Shown here in pieces: positions 48,101 through 61,146 of a stretch of DNA of 64,000 nt. This stretch comes from Unio delphinus. Taxonomy: Eukaryota; Mollusca; Bivalvia; Unionida; Unionidae. The notes beneath the pieces were generated by a model. It was not told the DNA's origin. It did not search any database and saw only the letters and a list, made by a program, of their open reading frames with translations. Location of the stretch: positions 1,472,001-1,536,000 of the forward strand of contig JAQISU010000233.1 in the NCBI GenBank assembly GCA_029339505.1. The letters are read 5' to 3'. Position 1 is the first letter of the stretch. Every line of letters begins with the position of its first letter. Made by a program: the position numbers and the translations under genes.

Positions 48101-51100
48101 ATCACGATGATATATTTGTAAAATAACATTATTAATGTTATCACGAAGATATTATTGTACTATAGCATTAGTAATGTGATCACGATGATATAATTGTAAA
48201 ATAACATTAGTGATGTTATCACAAAGATATTATTGTACTATAACATTAGTAATGTCATCACGATGATATAATTGTAAAATAACATTAGTAATATTATCAC
48301 GAAGATATTATTGTACTATAGCATTAGTAATGTCATCACGATGATATAATTGTAAAATAACATTAGTAATGTTATCACGAAGATATTATTGTATTATATA
48401 TAGCATTAGTAACGTCATCACGAAGATATTATTGTACTATAGCATTAGTAATGTTATCACGATGATATAATTGTAAAATAACATTAGTAATATTATCACG
48501 AAGATGTTATTGTATTATATATAGCATTAGTAATGTCATCACGAAGATATTATTGTACTATAGCATTAGTAATGTTATCACGATGATATAATTGTAAAAT
48601 AACATTAGTAAGATTATCACGAAGATGTTATTGTACTATAGCATTAGTAATGTCATCACGATGATATTATTGTACTATAGCATTAGTAATGTTATCACGA
48701 TGATATAATTGTAAAATAACATTAGTAATGTTATCACGATGATATTATTGTACTATAGCATTAGTAATGTCATCACGATGATATTATTGTACTATAGCAT
48801 TAGTAATGTCATCACGATGATATAATTGTAAAATAATATTAGTAATGTTATCACGAAGATATTATTGTATTATATATAGCATTAGTAATGTCATCACGAA
48901 GATATTATTGTACTATAGCATTAGTAATGTTATCACGATGATATAATTGTAAAATAACATTAGTAATATTATCACGAAGATGTTATTGTATTATATATAG
49001 CATTAGTAATGTCATCACGAAGATATTATTGTACTATAGCATTAGTAATGTTATCACGATGATATAATTGTAAAATAACATTAGTAATGTTATCACGAAG
49101 ATGTTATTGTACTATAGCATTAGTAATGTCATCACGATGATATAATTGTAAAATAACATTAGTAATATTATCACGAAGATGTTATTGTACTATAGCATTA
49201 GTAATGTCATCACGATGATATTATTGTACTATAGCATTAGTAATGTCATCACGATGATATAATTGTAAAATAACATTAGTAATATTATCACGAAGATATT
49301 ATTGTACTATATATAACATTAGTAATGTCATCACGAAGATATTATTGTACTATAGCATTAGTAATGTGATCACGATGATATAATTGTAAAATAACATTAG
49401 TAATATTATCACGAAGATGTTATTGTATTATATATAGCATTAGTAATGTCATCACGAAGATGTTATTGTACTATAGCATTAGTAATGTCATCACGAAGAT
49501 GTTATTGTACTATAGCATTAGTAATGTCATCACGATGATATAATTGTAAAATAACATTAGTAATATTATCACGAAGATGTTATTGTATTATATATAGCAT
49601 TAGTAATGTCATCACGAAGATGTTATTGTACTATAGCATTAGTAATGTCATCACGATGATATTATTGTACTATAGCCTTAGTAATGTCATCACGATGATA
49701 TAATTGTAAAATAACATTAGTAATATTATCACGAAGATATTATTGTACTATATATAACATTAGTAATGTCATCACGAAGATGTTATTGTACTATAGCATT
49801 AGTAATGTGATCACGATGATATAATTGTAAAATAACATTAGTAATATTATCACGAAGATGTTATTGTACTATATATAACATTAGTAATGTCATCACGAAG
49901 ATGTTATTGTACTATAGCATTAGTAATGTCATCACGATGATATTATTGTACTATAGCATTGGTAATGTCATCACGATGATATAATTGTAAAATAACATTA
50001 TTAATGTTATCACGAAGATATTATTGTACTATAGCATTAGTAATGTGATCACGATGATATAATTGTAAAATAACATTAGTGATGTTATCACAAAGATATT
50101 ATTGTACTATAACATTAGTAATGTCATCACGATGATATAATTGTAAAATAACATTAGTAATATTATCACGAAGATATTATTGTACTATAGCATTAGTAAT
50201 GTCATCACGATGATATAATTGTAAAATAACATTAGTAATGTTATCACGAAGATATTATTGTATTATATATAGCATTAGTAACGTCATCACGAAGATATTA
50301 TTGTACTATAGCATTAGTAATGTTATCACGATGATATAATTGTAAAATAACATTAGTAATATTATCACGAAGATGTTATTGTATTATATATAGCATTAGT
50401 AATGTCATCACGAAGATATTATTGTACTATAGCATTAGTAATGTTATCACGATGATATAATTGTAAAATAACATTAGTAAGATTATCACGAAGATGTTAT
50501 TGTACTATAGCATTAGTAATGTCATCACGAAGATGTTATTGTACTATAGCATTAGTAATGTTATCACGATGATATAATTGTAAAATAACATTAGTAATGT
50601 TATCACGATGATATTATTGTACTATAGCATTAGTAATGTCATCACGATGATATTATTGTACTATAGCATTAGTAATGTCATCACGATGATATAATTGTAA
50701 AATAATATTAGTAATGTTATCACGAAGATATTATTGTATTATATATAGCATTAGTAATGTCATCACGAAGATATTATTGTACTATAGCATTAGTAATGTT
50801 ATCACGATGATATAATTGTAAAATAACATTAGTAATATTATCACGAAGATGTTATTGTATTATATATAGCATTAGTAATGTCATCACGAAGATATTATTG
50901 TACTATAGAATTAGTAATGTTATCACGATGATATAATTGTAAAATAACATTAGTAATGTTATCACGAAGATGTTATTGTACTATAGAATTAGTAATGTCA
51001 TCACGATGATATAATTGTAAAATAACATTAGTAATATTATCACGAAGATGTTATTGTACTATAGCATTAGTAATGTCATCACGATGATATTATTGTACTA

Positions 51101-54100
51101 TAGCATTAGTAATGTCATCACGATGATATAATTGTAAAATAACATTAGTAATATTATCACGAAGATATTATTGTACTATATATAACATTAGTAATGTCAT
51201 CACGAAGATATTATTGTACTATAGCATTAGTAATGTCATCACGAAGATGTTATTGTACTATAGCATTAGTAATGTGATCACGATGATATAATTGTAAAAT
51301 AACATTAGTAATATTATCACGAAGATGTTATTGTATTATATATAGCATTAGTAATGTCATCACGAAGATATTATTGTACTATAGCATTAGTAATGTCATC
51401 ACGAAGATGTTATTGTACTATAGCATTAGTAATGTCATCACGATGATATAATTGTAAAATAACATTAGTAATATTATCACGAAGATGTTATTGTATTATA
51501 TATAGCATTAGTAATGTCATCACGAAGATGTTATTGTACTATAGCATTAGTAATGTCATCACGATGATATTATTGTACTATAGCCTTAGTAATGTCATCA
51601 CGATGATATAATTGTAAAATAACATTAGTAATATTATCACGAAGATATTATTGTACTATATATAACATTAGTAATGTCATCACGAAGATGTTATTGTACT
51701 ATAGCATTAGTAATGTCATCACGATGATATTATTGTACTATAGCATTGGTAATGTCATCACGATGATATATTTGTAAAATAACATTATTAATGTTATCAC
51801 GAAGATATTATTGTACTATAGCATTAGTAATGTGATCACGATGATATAATTGTAAAATAACATTAGTGATGTTATCACAAAGATATTATTGTACTATAAC
51901 ATTAGTAATGTCATCACGATGATATAATTGTAAAATAACATTAGTAATATTATCACGAAGATATTATTGTACTATAGCATTAGTAATGTCATCACGATGA
52001 TATAATTGTAAAATAACATTAGTAATGTTATCACGAAGATATTATTGTATTATATATAGCATTAGTAACGTCATCACGAAGATATTATTGTACTATAGCA
52101 TTAGTAATGTTATCACGATGATATAATTGTAAAATAACATTAGTAATATTATCACGAAGATGTTATTGTATTATATATAGCATTAGTAATGTCATCACGA
52201 AGATATTATTGTACTATAGCATTAGTAATGTTATCACGATGATATAATTGTAAAATAACATTAGTAAGATTATCACGAAGATGTTATTGTACTATAGCAT
52301 TAGTAATGTCATCACGATGATATTATTGTACTATAGCATTAGTAATGTTATCACGATGATATAATTGTAAAATAACATTAGTAATGTTATCACGATGATA
52401 TTATTGTACTATAGCATTAGTAATGTCATCACGATGATATTATTGTACTATAGCATTAGTAATGTCATCACGATGATATAATTGTAAAATAATATTAGTA
52501 ATGTTATCACGAAGATATTATTGTATTATATATAGCATTAGTAATGTCATCACGAAGATATTATTGTACTATAGCATTAGTAATGTTATCACGATGATAT
52601 AATTGTAAAATAACATTAGTAATATTATCACGAAGATGTTATTGTATTATATATAGCATTAGTAATGTCATCACGAAGATATTATTGTACTATAGCATTA
52701 GTAATGTTATCACGATGATATAATTGTAAAATAACATTAGTAATGTTATCACGAAGATGTTATTGTACTATAGCATTAGTAATGTCATCACGATGATATA
52801 ATTGTAAAATAACATTAGTAATATTATCACGAAGATGTTATTGTACTATAGCATTAGTAATGTCATCACGATGATATTATTGTACTATAGCATTAGTAAT
52901 GTCATCACGATGATATAATTGTAAAATAACATTAGTAATATTATCACGAAGATATTATTGTACTATATATAACATTAGTAATGTCATCACGAAGATATTA
53001 TTGTACTATAGCATTAGTAATGTGATCACGATGATATAATTGTAAAATAACATTAGTAATATTATCACGAAGATGTTATTGTATTATATATAGCATTAGT
53101 AATGTCATCACGAAGATGTTATTGTACTATAGCATTAGTAATGTCATCACGAAGATGTTATTGTACTATAGCATTAGTAATGTCATCACGATGATATAAT
53201 TGTAAAATAACATTAGTAATATTATCACGAAGATGTTATTGTATTATATATAGCATTAGTAATGTCATCACGAAGATGTTATTGTACTATAGCATTAGTA
53301 ATGTCATCACGATGATATTATTGTACTATAGCCTTAGTAATGTCATCACGATGATATAATTGTAAAATAACATTAGTAATATTATCACGAAGATATTATT
53401 GTACTATATATAACATTAGTAATGTCATCACGAAGATGTTATTGTACTATAGCATTAGTAATGTGATCACGATGATATAATTGTAAAATAACATTAGTAA
53501 TATTATCACGAAGATGTTATTGTACTATATATAACATTAGTAATGTCATCACGAAGATGTTATTGTACTATAGCATTAGTAATGTCATCACGATGATATT
53601 ATTGTACTATAGCATTGGTAATGTCATCACGATGATATAATTGTAAAATAACATTATTAATGTTATCACGAAGATATTATTGTACTATAGCATTAGTAAT
53701 GTGATCACGATGATATAATTGTAAAATAACATTAGTGATGTTATCACAAAGATATTATTGTACTATAACATTAGTAATGTTATCACGATGATATAATTGT
53801 AAAATAACATTAGTAATATTATCACGAAGATATTTTTGTACTATAGCATTAGTAATGTCATCACGATGATATAATTGTAAAATAACATTAGTAATGTTAT
53901 CACGAAGATATTATTGTACTATAGCATTAGTAATGTCATCACGATGATATAATTGTAAAATAACATTAGTAATATTATCACGAAGATGTTATTGTACTAT
54001 ATATAACATTAGTAATGTCATCACGAAGATATTATTGTACTATAACATTAGTAATGTCATCACGATGATATAATTGTAAAATAACATTAGTAATGTTATC

Positions 54101-54118
54101 ACGAAGATATTATTGTAC
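45158..54118. repeat. 39-bp-based satellite, block 1, with 3,656-bp higher-order repeat
   Basis: Built from two alternating 39-bp monomers, one starting CATTAGTAATGTCATCACGA and ending TGTAAAATAA, the other starting CATTAGTAATATTATCACGA and ending TTGTACTATAG; a 43-bp variant carries an extra TATA (TTATATATAG). Rare variants place the order: CATTGGTAATG at 46,301, 48,088, 49,957, 51,744 and 53,613; TAACGTCATC-type units at 46,617, 48,404, 50,273 and 52,060; CCTTAGTAATG at 47,928, 49,676, 51,584 and 53,332. Spacings alternate 1,787 and 1,869 (or 1,748 and 1,908), always summing to 3,656. The first few hundred bases are the most degenerate. Confidence 0.97.
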
Positions 54119-55868
54119 TGTCAAGTGCCAAAGTTTTCTTCAGTGAAATTCAATGATTAATTCGTAGTCTAGCCGACAATTAATTATCTTGGAGTAGAGT
54201 TTGGAGGGAGGAATGTTAGTTTGTCTCGGTCAGACTGTTACAATATTTAGAGTGAAAACGGACTGGGTGTTTGACACGCTTAAAAATACGAATTTTTCAC
54301 GTACAAGCTGACAAAGTGATTTGAAACAAATAATAGGGTGAAAGGGTGGCATTTTCGGCATCTTGATAGACAGTTTTCAAAAGATCCGCAAGAATAGCAT
54401 TTATTCCGATTGGGCGAATGCATAGGGAAGGGGGGGGGGATGTGTCGGACTCCAGAATCGAGGAAATATATACTACGTATCAAACGAGGTTAGTCAGTCT
54501 GAAAATTTCTCTGCAAGAGAGAAAACTAAAGGTGGTAGAAGTAATTACCAGGACTCCGAGCGTGCTTTGAAAGACAGACGTTCGTAAAATTCTGGTATAA
54601 AATTGTGGTTCCTGGAAACTGAATGTGGAACGATTGTAAGACGCCAAAAACACAAGGTATTAAACTCAAATTCACCTTTATCATGATGTAATGTGTATGC
54701 TGTTTATCTTTGTCATAGATGCATAATGTATCGATACTACGATACAAATAGTTCAGTATTACATTGATTTAATAACGTACTTTGATATGTTTCTTTGTTA
54801 CAGATGCATGGTGTGTTCATATTTTTGTATGGATAGTCGGTTTTACAGTGATTTAATAATGTATTTTTGAATTCTGAATTAGCATTTTTCACCTTATATA
54901 CTTAGGTAGGTAAATGGGTGGTGTAGAAAACCCGCCGTGTACATTTATGATTAGAAAGTGTTACATTAATTTGAATTTATCATATTAGTAAATATGGATT
55001 GTGTGTTATGATATATTGCCTCACTTTACGTAATGATTTACGGGAATATATGACTTTCCCGAATTCTGATGTCGATAATTAGCAGTATAGCTCTATTGAT
55101 CTGAAGACTTGTATAGTATTTGTTAGCCGTATAAATGATAACACTGATAGTAAGATCTGATTTTTCGAACCTGGAAACGGACTTACTATCTCAACTCTTA
55201 AAGTAACGAGATACTTAGGGCGTTTTACCCTTTTCTTTACAAGGAAAAATAGTTTGTTTGAAGTAATAGCGAGGAAGTCGGAATTCAGAGGCGGAAAAAC
55301 AAGTTGGAAGATAGAGTAGTGTAATCCCGCTTACAACCAAGGGCAAGCAAGTAAAGACGAACGCAGAAGAGAAAAATAAGAGAACCAGTCGTCGAACAAG
55401 GTCATTTTGAATCACCCAACAGTCCAATGTTAAATGAACATTTGATTCCATGATGAAATTTACTCTCCGTATTAACGGCTAACTTCATTTATTTTTATTA
55501 GAGTTTGGGATTTTTATGAATGTATCCATTATTTTAAAGTTTCAGTTTATGTATTTCTGAACTAAGTGTATTCAGAAAGAAAGAAATTGTACTTCACAGT
55601 GTCATTCTTTTCTTAATTGTATTTTTGATTAAATTCATATTTTATCTTAACGGGGGCTCGTGTGTTGTCTTGTTCAAAGTACCATCTCAGATTACTATAT
55701 CCATTGACCGGGCATATTACACCGTAGAGATCATCTTCTAGATAACGATAATTAGTGGGAGGCGGTCTTCAAGTGTTGTTTTTCCAAGTTGCGCAATACC
55801 TCTGACCAGGCCTTGTGCAATATAGTACTAATAATACTTTGATAAACGGCAGCGCACCTTACATGTAC
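54114..55868. mobile_element. Solo LTR inserted in the satellite
   Basis: A 1,745-bp non-satellite segment (54,119-55,863) starts TGTCAAGTGCC and ends CACCTTACA, i.e. TG...CA as in retroviral-type LTRs. It is flanked by the 5-bp duplication TGTAC (54,114-54,118 and 55,864-55,868), which is part of the satellite monomer TTGTACTATAG. No gag, pol or second LTR is present, so it is best read as a solo LTR left by LTR-LTR recombination. An older relative is at 11,368-12,867. It has no meaningful open frame. Confidence 0.82.
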
Positions 55869-57650
55869 TATAGCATTAGTAATGTCATCAAGATGATATA
55901 ATTGTAAAATAACATTAGTAATGTTATCAAAAAGATGTTATTGTACTATAGCATTAGTAATGTTATCACGGTGATATAATTGTAAAATAACATTAGTAAT
56001 ATTATCAAAAAGATGTTATTGTACTATAGCATTAGTAATATCATAACGATGATATAATTGTAAAATAACATTAGTAATGTTATCAAAAAGATGTTATTGT
56101 ACTATAGCATTAGTAATGTGATCATGATGATATAATTGTAAAATAACATTAGTAATGTTATCAAAAAGATGTTATTGTACTATAGCATTAGTAATATCAT
56201 AACGATGATATAATTGTAAAATAACATTAGTAATGTTATCAAAAAGATGTTAGTATACTATAGCATTAGTAATGTGATCATGATGATATAATTGTAAAAT
56301 AACATTAGTAATGTTATCACGAAGATGTTATTGTACTATAGCATTAGTAATATCATCACGATGATATAATTGTAAAATAACATTAGTAATGTTATCAAAA
56401 AGATGTTATTGTACTATAGCATTAGTAATGTGATCATGATGATATAATTGTAAAATAACATTAGTAATATTATCAAAAAGATGTTATTGTACTATAGCAT
56501 TAGTAATGTCATCACGATGATATAATTGTAAAATAACATTAGTAATGTTATCACGGAGATATTATTGTACTATAGCATTAGTAATATCATCACGATGATA
56601 TAATTGTAAAATAACATTAGTAATGTTATCACGAAGATGTTATTGTACTATAGCATTAGTAATATCATCACGATGATATAATTGTAAAATAACATTAGTA
56701 ATGTTATCAAAAAGATGTTATTGTACTATAGCATTAGTAATATCATCACGATGATATAATTGTAAAATAACATTAGTAATGTTATCAAAAAGATGTTATT
56801 GTACTATAGCATTAGTAATGTCATCACGATGATATAATTGTAAAATAACATTAGTAATGTTATCAAAAAGATGTTATTGTACTATAGAATTAGTAATGTC
56901 ATCACGATGATATAATTGTAAAATAACATTAGTAATGTTATCAAAAAGATGTTATTGTACTATAGCATTAGTAATGTCATCACGATGATATAATTGTAAA
57001 ATAACATTAGTAATGTTATCAAAAAGATGTTATTGTACTATAGCATTAGTAATGTGATCATGATGATATAATTGTAAAATAACATTAGTAATGTTATCAA
57101 AAAGATGTTATTGTACTATAGCATTAGTAATATCATAACGATGATATAACTGACTAATAACATTAGTAATGTTATAACGAAGATATTATTGTACTATAGC
57201 ATTAGTAATGTCATCACGATGATATAATTGTAAAATAGCATTATTAATGTTATCACGAAGATATTATTGTACTATAGCATTAGTAATGTTATTACGATGA
57301 TATTATTCTACTATCGCATTAGTAATGTTATCACGATGATATAATTGTAAAATAGCATTAGTGATGCTACCACGAAGATATTATAGTACCATAGCATTAG
57401 TAATGTTATCACGATGATATAATTGTAAAATAGCATTAGTAATGTTATCACAATGATATAACTGTAAAATAACATTACTAATGTTATCACGCTGATATAA
57501 TTGTAAAATAGCATTAGCAACGTTATATATTGTACCATGGTATCAGTAATATTGTCACAAAGATATTATTCTAACAAAGTGTATATTTCGAAGATATTAT
57601 TATACAAAGGTATAAGTAATATTATCCGGAAGATTTTATTGTACCATGGT
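55864..57650. repeat. 39-bp-based satellite, block 2
   Basis: Same alternating monomers as block 1, but most copies of the second monomer read TTATCAAAAAGATG instead of TTATCACGAAGATG, and the TATATATAG variant is absent, so it is a distinct subfamily with a simple 78-bp dimer period. From about 57,130 rightward the copies become degenerate and fade out near 57,650. Confidence 0.95.
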
Positions 57651-57786
57651 ACATGTACATTTAGCATGCATATATCATTCTACCATAACATCACTATAAC
57701 CTTACATACCAGAAACAGTGTCATTTCTGATCAGACGTAGTCGGTCTAACTAAGGCTATATACGCAAAGAAAATATATAAACTTAC

Positions 57787-57849
57787 TTTCTTCATCAATG
57801 GTCATCGTATCTAGTATTCTAATAAGACCTTCTGCGGGAGCTGTCGTTT
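57787..57849 (-). CDS. IAP-like gene A, small linker exon
   Basis: A 63-nt exon (54 nt if the next AG is used), phase 1 at both ends, encoding ETTAPAEGLIRILDTMTIDEE. The strong donor GAAA then GTAAGT lies at its 3' end, with the acceptor CAACGTCAACAG. It joins in frame to RVLLTAMSTLDVLL of the exon at 43,443-43,709. Small and supported only by splice signals and phase, so moderate confidence. Confidence 0.5.
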
Positions 57850-58770
57850 CTGTTGACGTTGATAATGTTTAATTCGGCTAAATTAAATTAATTTTGGGGT
57901 GGTAAGTATATACGTTTGCAACAGAAATTCAGAATTAATAATCCATAAACTATGCTTTATAGTGAATATATGTGCATAAATATTCGTAATTTGCATGAAT
58001 TCGTAGATGCTGGCATCTACTGATGTTGGACGTCAGTCAAGATATATCGCGTTATATTTTAAACTTTGTGACACCATGATTAATACTTTTAAAAATCTGC
58101 ATATGACGTATGTTTACTTTGTGTAGATCAAGCTGACTATACATGACTTTATTATTAAGTTATTTTTATGAAATCTATTTTTGACGTTCCATCTTTTACT
58201 AATAATTACTTTTGAAACACTATTTGAGCTATAAGACTGGATGATAGGACATTGACCAAAATTTACCGTCGCTATATTTGAATGCAAGCAAATATTCAGA
58301 AAATTCAGCACAATTGCAAGTATAAATTTGAATTTTAAAAACTTGCAAACATCTCTAAGTATATCACAGACTGGACGATAACGAGACTGTTTGAACAGAT
58401 TTCAGGTGACACTTCTACGTGAATAAAAGGTCCAATGCCTTTCTGTATTGAAATGTGTATTGCAAAATCAAAACATTGAACTACATATATTGAAAGGTTA
58501 TAACTATTTCTATTCGTGAACAATGTTTCAAGTAAATATAATATGCAATGGAGTGAACTGGTTCTCAAAACATTTATGATTGTTTTATTTCCAATGTTTT
58601 AACAATATATGTTATCAATCAGAGCAATTACTACATTGCAGGATGATTTGAAATGTGCTCGACAATAAAGCAGATGTGTCCATTCTTTTTATTTTCTTCA
58701 CTGAACTCTTGTTCCATGCTAGAAAACAGAACAGACACCATTAATAACTTAGGAAAACAATATTACAAAC
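57850..58770. other. Unassigned sequence, probable intron of gene A
   Basis: No domain-bearing exon recognised between the BIR remnant and the small linker exon. Confidence 0.4.
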
Positions 58771-59140
58771 CTTGATGTTTTCCGCTGCATTCCCCTCACC
58801 ACCCTAAGGTTTATAGTTGGACTGGTCAAGGTGTGGACAATCTGGAAACCGTCTGTAATGTTCTTCCCATGGGTCATCCCCCGATACCCAAATTTTCAAG
58901 CCACCGTCACACAGGTGTAGCGATGATATTTTGCGCCCGGGGACAAACTATAAAATTGGCGCCCCAGCGATCTTGTGACAGATTTATTACCCTTGTTTTC
59001 TTATTATAATGTAACGTTGCAAGCCTCATTTTGGCGCCCCTGTACCTTGGCGCCCGGGGACATATGTACCCACCTGCCCCACCCCCCCTCGCTACGCCTC
59101 TGCACCGTCACATGAATAGCACCTGACAACGTCACCGTGC
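58771..59140 (-). pseudogene. Gene A, decayed C-terminal half-exon of a BIR, split by an insertion
   Basis: Without the insertion the minus strand reads [18 protein letters not shown], then [20 protein letters not shown]: all four zinc ligands with correct spacing, closely matching exon 4 of gene B. It is broken in four ways. A 191-bp element sits inside the CYSC-DGG stretch. There is one nucleotide fewer at the acceptor (AAGGCACGG against AAGGGCAGGG), so the phase-1 join no longer works. A TAG (58,804-58,806) follows NYKP. The donor has weakened to GTTTGT. Original length would be about 169 nt against 173 in gene B. Confidence 0.85.
58902..59112. mobile_element. 191-bp MITE-like insertion in a BIR exon, 10-bp target duplication
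   Basis: The element at 58,912-59,102 starts CAGGTGTAGCGA and ends TCGCTACGCCTCTG, giving imperfect inverted termini (CAG-GTGTAGCGA against CAGAGGCGTAGCGA). It is bracketed by identical CACCGTCACA at 58,902-58,911 and 59,103-59,112. Inside, GGCGCCC/GCGCCCGGGGACA words recur three times, two of them near the ends. CAG-starting termini fit hAT-like elements (8-bp duplications), but the 10-bp duplication fits Mutator-like elements better (9-10 bp), unless two flanking bases match by chance. The superfamily is undecided. Confidence 0.85.
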
Positions 59141-59478
59141 CTTAATATTACAAAGAAAGGTAAGACGTTTAGAAAAATATTTCATAATAAGTTAAATTTA
59201 TATGAATCGGATTCTATTCTTACGTTTTTACATGTAACGCGTTGACGGAGTTAGTCCTCGATGTGCACAATCTGGCGTGACAAATTGGAAAGAATCAGAA
59301 CGTCACAAGACCAATGATTATAACGTCTTCAGTTTTGAAAGGATTTCGAACACTTATCTGTAACAAACGCACACCAACATATCTTATGTCAGAATATGCT
59401 GCGTTGTAATATTTAGTGTCATGTTTTAAGACAGGTAATGAAACACGTCTTAGATTAAAATAATAAAGTAGAAGCAAT

Positions 59479-59481
<3 letters not shown>

Positions 59482-59538
<57 letters not shown>
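59482..59538. repeat. (TC)n microsatellite
   Basis: 28 TC units. Confidence 0.93.
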
Positions 59539-59540
<2 letters not shown>

Positions 59541-59553
59541 ACAATAGTCATGT

Positions 59554-59557
<4 letters not shown>

Positions 59558-59614
<57 letters not shown>
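59558..59614. repeat. (AT)n microsatellite
   Basis: 28 AT units. Confidence 0.93.
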
Positions 59615-59617
<3 letters not shown>

Positions 59618-59654
59618 GGTTTCTCTAAATATTTATCTACAGACACCGTGTCTG

Positions 59655-60079
<425 letters not shown>

Positions 60080-60235
60080 ATATGTTGGTAAAGTGATAAT
60101 ACTTGAAAGAGACAGAACCATTGAGACTATTACTTACAGGAGAAACAAAAACGGTTGATATTGTTTTAGGATACAATTCTTCAATTTATTTGCAAGTTAT
60201 GGTATACAAAAATCTGTACAAGTTATACATCAGCT

Positions 60236-60339
60236 GTTAGCATCATTTTAAAACATCTTTGGTATGACTCAGGGTGGGTTCCAACCCCACCTCCCACATC
60301 CAAGACGGATTCTATAACCACCAGGTCACCTGAGCTTTG
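60236..60339 (-). mobile_element. SINE family 1 head, 3'-truncated copy
   Basis: The minus strand has GCTCAGGTGACCTGGTGGTT, the B box GGTTGGAACCC, then ACCCTGAGTCATACCAAAG, corresponding to the head of the copies above. The body after the TCATACC block is not recognisable. Confidence 0.6.

Positions 60340-60408
<69 letters not shown>
60340..60408. repeat. (TA)n microsatellite
   Basis: About 34 TA units abutting the SINE head. Confidence 0.92.
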
Positions 60409-60410
<2 letters not shown>

Positions 60411-60947
60411 TGTTATATCGATGCTAGCAGACTGGTCTCTGGAGCTGTGCTCCATGTTGATGCTAAAGTCCAAAAGTCTAGACCTGATATAAATTTGTTC
60501 AGTTTCCATGAGAGATTGAGACATTTAACATTCACGATAGTCAAAGTACGCTTCTTTTTCTTGCAGTGTAATTAATGACACTCTTCGCAAGGTTGTATGT
60601 GAGGAAAATAAACACGCTAAGCAATTTAAACTAAAGACGGGTTGCAATTCAGATGAAAGTACATGTATTTCATCTTTTATATTCCATGCCATTAATACGA
60701 AAACTAGCAACTTGTTTATGGCAGTGGCTTAACGTTTACGAATATTAGAGAAGTTAAGTAATGATGCACTAAATAAGACTATTCTGATTTTGAAAATAGT
60801 TCAAACATATTCGGATGAGACGCAATAAATAATACACTTATGATTTTTCAATTATAATATTTTCCATTGTTTCTCATTTAAGAAAAGGTTGACCTTCTCG
60901 AAATTATTTTCAACAGAGTTACCTTTGTAATATATAAATCTGCACAC

Positions 60948-61076
60948 CTGTATAGTAGAATCCGGCAGCAGCAATTGTTTTGACGTTGACACCGGTGATA
61001 AGAGGGAATCTTCCACAAGTTGACAGTCGAACGTGATAGGATGAATATTCTGGAAATAGTATTATCTTTGTCCCAA
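60948..61076 (-). pseudogene. Gene A, decayed N-terminal half-exon of a BIR
   Basis: The minus strand reads PEYSSYHVRLSTCGRFPLIT, then GVNVKTIAAAGFYYTG, closely matching exon 3 of gene B (PEYSSYSVRLSTFARFPVIP; AAAGFYYTG). At the aligned acceptor, gene B has GTCCCAG before TGG while this copy has CAACATT before TGG, so the AG is lost. The exon is also one nucleotide shorter (129 against 130), breaking the frame. The donor CAG then GTGTGC is weaker than gene B's. Pairs with the half-exon at 58,771-59,140. Confidence 0.8.
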
Positions 61077-61146
61077 ATGTTGATGAATTTTTCTCTGAAA
61101 AGTTTCATACAAAAATTGATACTAGTATTTTACATTAGTTTCATTT

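Larger units (their letters stand above)
43710..57786 (-). other. 14-kb satellite-filled intron of IAP-like gene A
   Basis: Lies between phase-compatible exons at 57,787-57,849 and 43,443-43,709 (donor GAAA then GTAAGT, acceptor TTTACAG). About 10.6 of its 14.1 kb is 39-bp-based satellite, plus a solo LTR, a degenerate minisatellite and a trinucleotide tract. Whether the transcript really spans it needs RNA evidence. Confidence 0.55.

Noticed and set aside
45130..57538. Open frames in the satellite encoding 13-residue hydrophobic repeats (YNYIIVITLLML type)
   Set aside because: A 39-bp period is a multiple of three, so frames stay open by arithmetic. The 43-bp variants and substitutions close them, and there is no start, splice or family support.
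59235..59285. Third BIR fragment (minus strand, TPDCAH-like)
   Set aside because: Only a handful of matching residues in a short, frame-broken stretch just upstream of the decayed BIR exon; may be chance or a tiny duplicate.
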